DNA of 16,738 bases, from the NCBI GenBank assembly GCA_025360875.1, contig JANYBI010000399.1:1-16738 (forward strand), written 5' to 3'. This document shows positions 1 to 9,500 of the stretch, piece after piece. Each line of letters starts with the position of its first letter. The first letter of the stretch is position 1. The notes under the pieces were generated by a model. That model was not told where the DNA came from, did no database searches, and saw nothing but the letters and a program-made list of their open reading frames with translations. The DNA comes from Lentisphaerota bacterium. Lineage in GTDB: Bacteria; Verrucomicrobiota; Lentisphaeria; Victivallales; GWF2-50-93. The translations under genes and the position numbers were made by a program.

Positions 1-843
1 TGCATGCCGGGAGACGGGACGGACTTGTCAGGAATCATCCAGCTTTCCGGAAGAACCGATTCTGCGAACTTCGCAAAACAGGCCGCGAGGCTTGAGAAGT
101 CCGAGGACAAGACGCACAGGCTCAAGATCTCAAACGGGAAAGATGAGATGTTCAGGTTGTTCGAGGGCGGGGAGTACGTCAATCCTGCGGCAGGAACCTT
201 CAACGGCAGGATAGTCTTTCCGAAATGGACGCCTGAAAGCGAAGTCCTGATTTCGTATGATGACAATATGCCGGCGCTGATTAAGACAAGGCATCCAGGG
301 ACCCTTTTCATCTGGAACATGCCCCTTGGCCGTGATTTCAGCACAATGCACGCCCAGCCCGGATTCCTACCGTTCATCGCCGAGCTTATACTCTTATCGC
401 GAAATCCAGGCAAGACCGGACCGGCTGAACCTGTGGAATATTTCCCCGGCGATTCCTTGGCGCTGCGGATGGACAAGGATTCCCTTGCCTCGGATGTTTC
501 ATTGCGGGATGAGGATGACAAGGAGATCCCTGTCGAGATAAGGCGTTCCGGCGGAAAAACGTATTTTGTCACAAGCCCCATTCGCTCCACCGGTTTCTAC
601 AGCTGGAAATACAGGGGCAGGGAAACCGGAGCCGGAGTTGTGAATTTCCCGCCGGTGGAATCCGATCTGGCCTCTGTTTCCGCAGAGATTGCCGCGCGGA
701 CAAAGGATTCTGTCATCGTGTCCGGCGGCGGCGATGTAAGAAGGATGAGGGATGGGTTGAATCTCTGGCCAATGCTCCTTCTTTTAGCGTTCGGCCTGGC
801 GCTTGCTGAAGGGCTGGCGCTTCTCTGGGTTGAACGTACATGA
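1..843 (+). CDS. BatA-like membrane protein, C-terminal part (cut by window start)
   Basis: The frame is already open at base 1, so the first Met (base 4) is probably internal and only the last 280 or so residues are seen. The visible part is a soluble, mostly beta-rich segment. It includes a stretch around residues 85-130 (DDNMPALIKTRHPGTLFIWN) resembling the amidotransferase-like end of BatA-family proteins, and it ends in one hydrophobic helix (about residues 253-274, NLWPMLLLLAFGLALAEGLA) with a short basic tail. BatA-type proteins of planctomycetes and relatives are several hundred residues long with two N-terminal membrane helices and a VWA domain; those would lie upstream. The next gene begins 36 nt downstream in the same direction, so they are very likely one transcript. 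The family call rests on gene order and the C-terminal architecture. The molecular role is unknown; an envelope-complex scaffold is an inference. Confidence 0.6.
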   Translation, partial: CMPGDGTDLSGIIQLSGRTDSANFAKQAARLEKSEDKTHRLKISNGKDEMFRLFEGGEYVNPAAGTFNGRIVFPKWTPESEVLISYDDNMPALIKTRHPGTLFIWNMPLGRDFSTMHAQPGFLPFIAELILLSRNPGKTGPAEPVEYFPGDSLALRMDKDSLASDVSLRDEDDKEIPVEIRRSGGKTYFVTSPIRSTGFYSWKYRGRETGAGVVNFPPVESDLASVSAEIAARTKDSVIVSGGGDVRRMRDGLNLWPMLLLLAFGLALAEGLALLWVERT

Positions 844-879
844 ACGATGAACGGCATATTAATTTTGAGGTGTAATTAG

Positions 880-3064
880 ATGAATCCGGTTCTTCCAGTT
901 GAAAACCTCCTGATTATTTTTACTGCTATTTTCGCAGTCGCAGCGGTGCTTTCCTGGAAAACTTCCTCCAAATGCGCTTTCGGAAGAAGGGTGCTGATGC
1001 TGGGCCTGAGGCTTGCCGGACTGCTGGTCCTCGCCTGCATTGCATTCAATCCTGGAAAATGGATCAGCAGTTCCGATGACAAGAAAAGCGAATGGTACGT
1101 CCTCCTTGACCGCAGCGCAAGCATGGCCGTGCCTGACGTGAACGGCAGGACAAGATGGACGGAAGCCCTGAGGCTTGCCGACAAAATCCGATCCCTGTCC
1201 GAAAGGCCGGAGGAGGTGCGGACACTTCCGTTTTCCGATGGAATTGAAAACGCTTCGGAAAAAATGAACCAGCTGCTTCCCGACGGTTCCAGGACAAATA
1301 TCACAGGTGCCGGAGTTTCTGTGCTCAACATGTCACGGCAGTCCGGAAGAAAGAACAAGGGGGTCATTGTACTTTCCGACGGCCGGCAGACTTTTCCCTC
1401 GATCTTCTCTGATTTCACGTTGAGGGCGCGTTCACAGGAAGTGCCGTTCTATCCCCTGCTCCTTGGCGGAGAAGTTCCCGAAAAGAACATTTCGGTGGAC
1501 GCCGGGAGGAAGCAGTATATGGCATTCCTCGGGCACAAGGTGAAAGTTTCCGCAAATGTTTCAAGCCGCGGATTCGGCAGGATAGCTACAAGCGTCGCGC
1601 TATTGGATTCGAAGGGCGAAAAAGTGGGCGAACAGAAAATAGACCTTGACGACGGCGAGAGGAAGACTGTGAAATTCGAGATTGCTCCGGAGACCAGGGG
1701 CTATAACGAATACTGCTTTAAAATCCCGTTGCGCGAGGGTGAGAACAGCAGTAACGACAACAGGGCCGAGATTGGAGTCAATGTCCTTGACAAGAAAATC
1801 CACATACTGTCGATCGAGGGCGTTCCGTGCTGGGACACGAAGTTCCTTGTCCAGCTACTCAGGACACAGTCCTACATTGACGTGACATCAGTCTACAGGC
1901 TTTCCTCCAACCGGTTCTTCAAGGTGGATACTGATCCTTCAAAGGCTTCCGAATCATCCGAATCGATATTCCCGGACACTTTTGAGGAGCTTAATTCCTA
2001 CGATGTGGTTATTTTCGGCAGAGGGGCGGAATATTTTCTTACTGAAGACAGGATAAAGCTCCTGAAGGATTTTCTACGGGAGCGCGGAGCATGCGTGATT
2101 TTTTCCCGCGGGAAGCCGTACAGCGGTTCATTCCCTGCGCTTGAATCAATGGAGCCGGCGGAATTGGGGGAGACTGTTTCGAGTCCGTTCTATTTCAAGC
2201 CCTCCGAGGCGGGTACCGATGCCGGGATGTTCGGGGAGATGCTGCCGGCCGCTGAAGATCCGTTATGGGCGAAGATGCCTCTCCTTGAGAATTCAAGCAG
2301 ATGTACGAGCGTCAAATCATTCTCCCAGACACTCGGAAGGAGTCTTTGAAAAGAACGGGGAAGGACGGGCTTTCCCGCTTGTCATAGCGCAGAGATACGG
2401 CAGAGGGATAATAACCTTGATCAATGCGGAAAGCTTCTGGAAATGGGACTTTACCCCTTCCGTCGGGGATTCCGCCAACATGTACCGCGAGTTCTGGCTT
2501 CGCCTGATCGAATGGAATCTGGCGTTTTCGGAATTCCTGCCTGGCCTCAACTACTCGGTGAAACTCAGCGATCCTTCTGTTTTCCCGGATGAACCAGTGC
2601 GCGTGAAAGTAAGTTCCAGGAGCGGGGATGGCAAGTCTCCGGCACCGGTGCTGAATGTCATGAAGGACAGTGGAAAAGTCATGGAGCTCGTTCCCGGGAG
2701 ATCGGAAAATGACAGAACTTGGGAATCTGTTTTTTCCCTGAAGGAGACCGGCATATACAGGGTTGAAGTAAAGGGGGCGGAAAGCAGCAAGGATATCCTG
2801 ACAGTGAAACCGCGGCCGGCTGAAAGCGACAATCTCAGTTCGGATCCTGAATTCATGAAAAAAATAGCGGAAGGCTCCGGCGGCAGGACGATTTCCGAAA
2901 GTGATTTGAAAACAGTAATATCTGAAATAGAGAGAGAGGATATCAAAGTTTCAAACGACAAGGCGGTATGGGGGTCGACATGGAACACCTGGTGGCTTCT
3001 AACCGCGGCATTGGCATTCTTTGCATTAGAATGGATACTGAGAAGAAGGGCGGGGCTTATCTGA
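880..3064 (+). CDS. VWA and glutamine-amidotransferase-like membrane protein, frame broken at 2344-2350
   Basis: The two halves lie in different frames: 880-2349 (489 codons, ending TGA) and the continuation to 3064 in the +1 frame. Joined, they give about 727 residues. The start ATG has GAGGTG at 867-872, 7 nt upstream. Two membrane helices come first (about 8-24 and 38-56). A VWA domain follows with an apparently complete MIDAS: DRSAS at 77-81, T142, and D167 in VLSDG. Then come an Ig-like region (about 205-300) and an amidotransferase-like domain beginning KIHILSIEGVPCWDTKF (309 onward). After the frame break the same domain resumes (RAFPLVIAQRYGRG), and a last helix (TWWLLTAALAFFALEWIL) precedes the stop. 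Such proteins sit beside BatA and DUF4175-like genes in PVC bacteria; the amidotransferase-like domain is generally thought non-catalytic. The break could be programmed frameshifting, a sequencing error or a true mutation. The next gene starts 1 nt after the stop. Confidence 0.75.
2337..2350 (+). other. Candidate +1 frameshift site, RF2-like (AAGGAG-T-CTT-TGA-A)
   Basis: The 0-frame reaches CTT (2344-2346) followed directly by TGA (2347-2349). A Shine-Dalgarno-like AAGGAG lies at 2337-2342. Slipping +1 on CTT enters the frame that encodes the rest of the conserved protein. This is the CUU-UGA heptamer logic of the prfB (release factor 2) frameshift. It differs from prfB in two ways: the SD-like element ends 1 nt from CTT rather than 3, and the base after UGA is A, not C. 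An extra A or G in GGAAGGA would explain the break equally well; dropping one base reads TLGGVFEKNG. Confidence 0.35.
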
Positions 3065-3065
3065 T

Positions 3066-5834
3066 ATGGACAGCTTTGACAACAGGCTTGCAAGACTGAG
3101 GCGGTGGTGGCAATCGGGCCTCCTGCTGAGGGATCTTGTCAGGATCCTTATTTATGCCGTGATAGTTTTCGCCGTCTATGCCATGCTCGATTACATCTTC
3201 GCATTTGAATCCGAAACACGGACAGCCGCCGGGATTATTATCCTTCTTGTCCTCTCCTCCAAGGTCCTGGTCCTTGCTGTCAGGATCCTGAAATTAACCG
3301 ACAGGGACATGGCGATGAGGTCGGACATCCTCCTGGGCAGGCGGAACCGGCCGGCACTTAGTGCGCTTGAGCTTGGGAACTGGCTCAGGAGCTCAAAGCA
3401 GGGCTTGTCGGAATTTGCAGTATTCCTTGCAGAACAGGGAATCCAGAAGGCTGAAAAGGAACTCAGCGCAATAAGCGGATTCAAATGCCTGCCTATTGCC
3501 GAAATATGGAAGAACATAAAAATTCTCTCCGTACTGGCTTCATGTCTTCTGCTGGCCTTCCTCTTTGCCGGCGATATCCTGGAAACTCTTTGCGTGAGGG
3601 TACTTTTGCCTTCCAGGGACGTACCCCCTTGCAGCAGCTATGTTTTTTCAGTGAATCCATCGGTCCCCAAGATACTCTATGGCGGCGATCAGGTCGTTTC
3701 TGTCATGATTACCGGCGCCCCGGTTGAATCCCAGGTATGGTTCATTACGCGGTATAATGGAAAAACCTACAGGACTTCATGTTTCCGTGAGAATGAGAGC
3801 AAGCATACGCAGCGCCTGGAAAAAGTTGTCTACCCGCTTGAATTCTGTTTTGCAGTTGGAAAGGCGAGGAGCACATGGCATAAGATAGACCTGCTCTATC
3901 AGCCTGTGATCGCCGTGGCGTCTGTGAAAATAACAGCTCCGGCGTACAGCGGTCTTCCCAGGAAACAGTTCTTTGCCGGCAACGATGAACTTTCCGGACT
4001 TAAGAATTCAAAGGTTGATCTCAGTGTCACAAGCAACAGGGAGCTTCTTGACGGCAAATTGATCCTGAGGCCTGCCGGCGGCCCGTCCGCCGAGGAAATC
4101 ATTCCTTCCGTGAAAACAGGGAAGAGCACATTGAATTTCAGCTGGACCATCAGGGAGCCTGCGGAAATTGAAGTCGTCATCAGGGACATCAGGGGGACCG
4201 TCAACAAGGACCGCTATGTGCTTTCCCAGAAGACAGTGCCTGACAAACCTCCGGAACTGAGCATCACAAATCCACCGGTTTTTTCACTTGCCACTCCCGG
4301 GACTTCAATACCATTGTCAGGTTCCGCCTCGGACGATCTGGGCCTGCAGAAAGTCGATATTGTGAAAGCTGTTATCGGTTATCGGGACCGCATGAAACAT
4401 CTCGGTCCCGAGACGCAGGGCAGGAGTTTCAATTTTGACGACAATCTTGAACTCAAGGATATCGGCGTAGTTCCAGGGCAAACGCTTGAGTTCTACATGG
4501 AAGCCTCTGACAGCAATCCTGACTTGAACGGCATCGCCTCATCTGAGATTGTCAGGATCCAGATCATTTCCGAGGAGGAATATGCCCTGATGCTGAGAGT
4601 GAGATCCGGACTTGAAGATTTTGTCATGCGCTACCAGGTGATATCCGAGGAGATCCGGAACCTGAGGAAGAACCTGCAGGAGCTTGCGGACAAGGCGGCC
4701 TCTTCACCGGATAAGACCGCGGAGCTCTCCGCGCTTCTTGAAAAGGCGGTCGAAAGCTCGAAACATGCGGCGGATCTGTTTGAAAACATGGCAATGGATT
4801 TCCCTCTTTACGACATCGAGAAAGAGTTCATGAAATCCCTGAAGGACTCGTCCGACAAATTCAGGGGCATTCAGGAATCCCTTGTAATCCTTAAGCCAGG
4901 CACTCCGGATTTTCCGGAGAAAACAAAGGCTATATCATCCCAGTTCGAACAGGCGGCTGAACCTGTTGAAGAGCAGATCAGGGATGCCAGGGAAGTCGAA
5001 CTTGTTGCAAAGCTCATGGAGTGCAGGATCAGATTTGAAAAACTAACAGCCTCCCAGGAAACCATAGTAAGAAGGCTCCAGCGCCTTGAAAGCGAAACCA
5101 GGTTCAGGGATCCCAGGATGCTTGGACTTCTTGGCCTGAGACAGGACGAAGCCCGGAAGGAGCTTCTGAAGATCCTTGAGGACATCGAGGACCGCTCTGG
5201 AAAACTTCCATCCGGATATGACAAGCTCAAATACGGCGCCATGGAATTCAGGGACAAGGTGAATGAACTTGAAATTCCAGCGCTCATGCTCAAGGCCGTT
5301 GATTCCGCTAAAAACACGGAAGGAAGGAAAACCCTTGTGAACGCTGAACTTGCCCTTGAGAAAATGAGGCAGCTTCTGTCGGAATCGGAAAATGAATCTT
5401 TCGGAACATGCAAGGGTGGATGTCCCAACTTCGACATGAGGAAGAAGCTCTGCTCAACGCTTCAGCAGATGCTCAATGCCTTGAAAATGCTGTCCAGCGG
5501 TGACAATGGAGCTTCCGGCACCGCTGGACAGGGAGCTTCTTCGGGAACAGGCGAGGGAATGTTCGGAGGAATGCCGGACAGCGGTTATCAGTCAGGAATG
5601 AATTCCCCTCTGAACATTCCGATTTTTGGCCCGAAGAGGACGAGTTTTGAATCGGGGCATGGGAACGGGACGACGGGGCCGTCCGTCATCAGGATAGACA
5701 AAAACGCTTCCGAGAAACTTTCTCCGGCTCAGCCAGGAAAGACGGAAGGGAAAGAAAAAGGCGTTCCCTATGAAAATGTTCCGGGGAAATATCGTGACGC
5801 TGTAAAAAAATATTTCATGCAGCAGGAGGAATGA
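3066..5834 (+). CDS. DUF4175-like membrane protein with long coiled-coil region
   Basis: A protein of 922 residues. It starts 1 nt after the upstream stop, which suggests translational coupling. Three hydrophobic helices (about 24-44, 53-73 and 152-170) anchor it. A beta-rich extracytoplasmic part (about 190-500) resembles Ig-like domains. A heptad-rich, strongly charged alpha-helical part follows (about 505-780). Near the end are three cysteines (C782, C786, C796, in TCKGGCPNFDMRKKLC), then a Gly/Ser-rich low-complexity tail and a conserved-looking end (VPGKYRDAVKKYF). The layout of N-terminal helices, beta domains and coiled coil matches the DUF4175-type proteins found downstream of VWA genes in PVC bacteria. 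No enzymatic motif is visible. It may be a structural scaffold of an inner-membrane complex; that role is inferred. The family name is from architecture and gene order, not a search. Confidence 0.7.
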   Translation: MDSFDNRLARLRRWWQSGLLLRDLVRILIYAVIVFAVYAMLDYIFAFESETRTAAGIIILLVLSSKVLVLAVRILKLTDRDMAMRSDILLGRRNRPALSALELGNWLRSSKQGLSEFAVFLAEQGIQKAEKELSAISGFKCLPIAEIWKNIKILSVLASCLLLAFLFAGDILETLCVRVLLPSRDVPPCSSYVFSVNPSVPKILYGGDQVVSVMITGAPVESQVWFITRYNGKTYRTSCFRENESKHTQRLEKVVYPLEFCFAVGKARSTWHKIDLLYQPVIAVASVKITAPAYSGLPRKQFFAGNDELSGLKNSKVDLSVTSNRELLDGKLILRPAGGPSAEEIIPSVKTGKSTLNFSWTIREPAEIEVVIRDIRGTVNKDRYVLSQKTVPDKPPELSITNPPVFSLATPGTSIPLSGSASDDLGLQKVDIVKAVIGYRDRMKHLGPETQGRSFNFDDNLELKDIGVVPGQTLEFYMEASDSNPDLNGIASSEIVRIQIISEEEYALMLRVRSGLEDFVMRYQVISEEIRNLRKNLQELADKAASSPDKTAELSALLEKAVESSKHAADLFENMAMDFPLYDIEKEFMKSLKDSSDKFRGIQESLVILKPGTPDFPEKTKAISSQFEQAAEPVEEQIRDAREVELVAKLMECRIRFEKLTASQETIVRRLQRLESETRFRDPRMLGLLGLRQDEARKELLKILEDIEDRSGKLPSGYDKLKYGAMEFRDKVNELEIPALMLKAVDSAKNTEGRKTLVNAELALEKMRQLLSESENESFGTCKGGCPNFDMRKKLCSTLQQMLNALKMLSSGDNGASGTAGQGASSGTGEGMFGGMPDSGYQSGMNSPLNIPIFGPKRTSFESGHGNGTTGPSVIRIDKNASEKLSPAQPGKTEGKEKGVPYENVPGKYRDAVKKYFMQQEE
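5824..5829 (+). promoter_or_regulatory. Strong Shine-Dalgarno (AGGAGG) deciding the DUF4159 start
   Basis: AGGAGG lies inside the last codons of the upstream gene. It is 7 nt from the ATG at 5837 but only 1 nt from the ATG at 5831 that overlaps the upstream stop as ATGA. Spacing favours 5837. Confidence 0.7.
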
Positions 5835-5836
5835 AA

Positions 5837-6544
5837 ATGAAACGACTTGTCTTATCCGCTGGAAATGCGATGAATCTGAAACCATCAAAGGCCTTAAGAG
5901 CTGTCTTCCTGGCGGCCCTGATGACAGTGACTGTTGCGGTCTTTTACGTTGAGGCGAAGGAGGGTGTCATACAGTGCGCGAATCTCATCTACGGGGGAAA
6001 CCAGACATCAAGATGTTTCAGCGACGAGTTCCTGAGCGCCGTCCAGCGTGATACGACAATTGCCACGGAACGTCGTTTCAAAAGCGTCAAGCTTTCATCG
6101 GATGAGATGTTCACGTATCCGTTCTCCATGATGACCGGCGAATCTGACTTCCATTTCACCACCCCCGAACGGGAGAACCTCAAGAAGTATCTTGAAAAAG
6201 GAGGATTCATCCTTGCTTCGGCCGGATGTTCGAACAAAATCTGGGACAAGGCGTTCCGGAGGGAGATAAAGGCGGTCTTCGGGGACAATGCCCTCAAGAA
6301 AATTGAAATGAACCATCCTCTATTCCGCACAGTCCACGAGATAAAGGCGCTAAAGCTCCGCCATCAGGAGGAACTGCCGTATCTGGAAGGGATCGAGATA
6401 AACGGGAAAATAGTCCTTATTTACTCCACCCATGGCCTTAATGATACGACACATACCGAGGGCTGCTGCTGCTGCGGCGGCAATGAAATAGAGAATTCGC
6501 TGGAAGTAAATGTGAACATACTTGTATATGCACTTTTGCATTAG
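5837..6544 (+). CDS. Secreted DUF4159-domain protein
   Basis: About 235 residues from the preferred ATG at 5837. The in-frame ATG at 5831 adds two residues but has poor SD spacing, and a third Met (5870) would give a shorter leader. The leader contains a hydrophobic core (AVFLAALMTVTVAVFYVEA), so the product is probably exported. The central part reads FHFTTPERENLKKYLEKGGF, the DUF4159 pattern of a Phe-rich strand, an acidic helix and a Tyr-Leu-x-x-Gly-Gly-Phe turn. The end (GGNEIENSLEVNVNILVYAL) also fits that family. DUF4159 is thought to share the class I amidotransferase fold without its catalytic residues, so a structural or binding role is likelier than catalysis. A run of four cysteines encoded by four consecutive TGC codons (6464-6475) precedes the conserved end. 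It lies between the DUF4175-like and thioredoxin-fusion genes; the function is unknown. Confidence 0.8.
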   Translation: MKRLVLSAGNAMNLKPSKALRAVFLAALMTVTVAVFYVEAKEGVIQCANLIYGGNQTSRCFSDEFLSAVQRDTTIATERRFKSVKLSSDEMFTYPFSMMTGESDFHFTTPERENLKKYLEKGGFILASAGCSNKIWDKAFRREIKAVFGDNALKKIEMNHPLFRTVHEIKALKLRHQEELPYLEGIEINGKIVLIYSTHGLNDTTHTEGCCCCGGNEIENSLEVNVNILVYALLH

Positions 6545-6555
6545 AGAGAAATTTT

Positions 6556-9500
6556 ATGAAAACAGAGATATTTACAGGATTCCTTAAAAGCTGGACTGCC
6601 GCATGCTTTTTCCTGCTAGTCCATCCGGTCGTGACCGCTGTCCCTCTTGCCATGCCGAAAACGGCGGTGGAAACAGCTGTTGACAAGCTCCCCTCTGTCT
6701 CCCAGGGCACGGTTCCAGAGGACAAGATCCTATGGCAAGAGGACATGGATACTGCGTTTGCGCTCGCCATCGCCGAGCATAAACCTGTGCTTGTGCTGTT
6801 TTCATCCCCTGATTGCGGCTGGTGTTCCAAGCTCAAGTCTGAAGTTTTCATGGACAAGGAAGTCAGATCCCTCCTGCAGCATTATCGCCTCGTCGATGTC
6901 GACATCCTTAAGGACGAGGAAAAAGCCGAGAAATACATGGTCAGAGGAGTTCCAACGCTGCTTATATTTTCCAGCGACGGACAAATCATCGAAGGTATTT
7001 CGGGATATGTGAATGCGAGCGTCCTGGCTGAAGTGCTGAAAAAATCCCTGAACCCTGAATTCCTGAAGAAAATTGACGCACCTTATATCGATATCCTGGA
7101 CAAGCTTGGCGCCAACGAGATGCCGCCGGAATTATGGCCCGATGTCATGATATACCTTGGTTCCAGGGAGAAAAGAAAGGACCTGCACTACGGGATCATG
7201 CTGCTGTCACCCTTCCCTAAAAAGAAAATTTCCGCTCTTCTTGACAACAGCAGGCTGGCGGTCAGGATGGGCGCTCTTGATATCCTTGAAGAACTGGCTG
7301 GCGACACTTTCGGCTTCGATCCCTGGCTGCCTGCCAACGCGCCGGGAAATGAAGGATCAAGGGAAAAATGGCGGAACTGGGCTGAAGACAAAAATCCGGA
7401 CATAAAGATACACAATGCGCTTACTTCAGATCAGATTTCATCATACATCCGCGATCTGGTGTCGGATGACAGGGAGGCTTCCAACAGGGCTTTGCGGATG
7501 CTGGATAACGGGGGTAAGGATGTTTATGCCTTCCTTGCGGATTTCATAAAAAAACATCCCGAGCTGGCGGAAAGCAAGAAAAACAAAATCAGGGTCGCCC
7601 AATATTCGGTCATTATTCCTCCGTCCTGCGGAGCAGAACCCGCATCAATCGCATCCGGACTTGTCTTTGGAACAGTGGACATGAAACTTAAAAACATATC
7701 CCGACTCCAGTATGGAGGCAAGAAAGTCATACTCATACTCAGGGATTTCCTTGCTGACGGGGATTCGATGATCAGGGAGTCGGTTGTTGATGCGCTTGCA
7801 GTGGCCGCCGGAAAAGCAGCTGTTCAGATCTATGCGGATTTCCTTCCCGGGGAGAAGGATGTGAACGTCGTTTACGCGGTGCTCCGGAACCTCGGAAATT
7901 TCAGGAGCTTGAAGAGCGTGGAAATATTGTCCTCTTATCTGGCGAACCAGAACGAAGATATTGTAATTGCAGCCCTAGGCAGCATCACGAAGCTTAAATC
8001 CAAGAAACCTGGAGCTGAGATAGCAAAATGCCTTGATGATCCCAGATGGAGGGTGCGAGTTGCGGCACTGGATACTGTGTCGGCCCTGGGCCTCAAAGAT
8101 CTTGAGGGAAAAGTTACGGCGCTCATTGATGACAAGGATGAATTTGCAAGGATATCCGCCATAAAGGCGCTTGCCAGCCTCACATCTGTGAAATCTGCTA
8201 AGAAACTCGAGGAGGCCTTCCTTAAGGACGACCAGCTTAAAGGACCGGTGGCCGCAGCTTTCTGCAGGATGGACCTGCCGTTCCCGAAATCTTTTGCGAC
8301 GGCCCTTGAAAATAAAAATCCGGACACGATCATCGGCGTCCTTCAGGCCATGGAGGACTGCAAGGAGTCGGAGATCTCCTTCATTGACAAGTTCGCCGAA
8401 AGTCCCAACAGGGATATCTCGATGGCTGCGGCAAGGCTTCTCGCCGTGAAAGGCATGAAATACAAGATTTGCAGGACGCGCTTGACCAAGCTTCTCAAAA
8501 CCGGCAGTCCGGAGATGGTTTCCGTGATTCTGGACAATATCAGGTTCGAACGTCCATACATGTCAACATCGGATGATGCTTTCTCGGAATTTCCCGCGGA
8601 TGAAAACACTTCAGAGGCACCTGCGGGGACGGCTGATAACACTGTCAAGGACATCATGGACGCGTTTTCGGTTGACAAGACCGACCAGGACAATGCAAAT
8701 GCCGGGAATAAGAAGGGCGCACCGCCGAAACCGAATGAAAAGACACTAACTGTCAATGATATGATGGACGCCTTCGGGGTCGAATCCGCACCGCAGGAAA
8801 AGAAGGATGCGCAGGATGAGGCGGCCACAGCTGTGGCACCTTCAGAAGGCTCGATGAACGCCCTATATCAGGCCATTGAATCATTTCTTGACGCTTCACG
8901 CCCCGCGGAAATCCGTTTCCGGGCGGCAGTGCTTCTTGCCTCACAGGGCAGGAAAAATTCCATCGGGGTCCTTTTGAACTTGCTTCCCGCTTGTTCAATC
9001 AGCCAGAGGGCTGAAATTGCCGAATGCCTGATGAACTCTACCTCCAGGAACGAATCTCTCATGATCCTGACGGAGCTTCTCAGGGACAGTTCGGAAAACG
9101 TCCGATATGCAGCCATGAATGCTTTGACCTCAGGGAAACCCTCACCGGAGAACATGGATGCTATTTTTACTGAACTTGTGAGAAAAGACAGTCCATTGAA
9201 ACCTCATGAGATACTGAAAGGAAGCTCGTTGACCGGATTCAACAGGCGAAATTGCGGAAAATGGATATTAAACATACTCACCTCTCCCGGCTATGACGCA
9301 TCCCTGCAGACCCTTGCGCTTATCCTCCTCGAGAAATGCTGGTCTCCCGGAAACGATACCATATTGGAGAAATTCACAAAATCTGAAAATCCCTGGCAGA
9401 GGCGCGCCGCCTACTACACCCTGGGCAGGTGCAACATTTCAGAATTCAAAAAACATGGCTTGGAAATTACGGGTGACAGCTCAGAACATGTCCGCATTGT

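Noticed and set aside
2141..2340. Separate gene starting at the ATG at 2141
   Set aside because: The first 65 or so residues are Arg-rich shadow sequence of the upstream frame. The conserved part begins only after about 2340, so this is the continuation of the gene from 880.
4871..5437. 188-codon - strand open frame within the DUF4175-like gene
   Set aside because: Ser-rich shadow of the coiled-coil coding sequence with no ribosome site and no recognisable domain.
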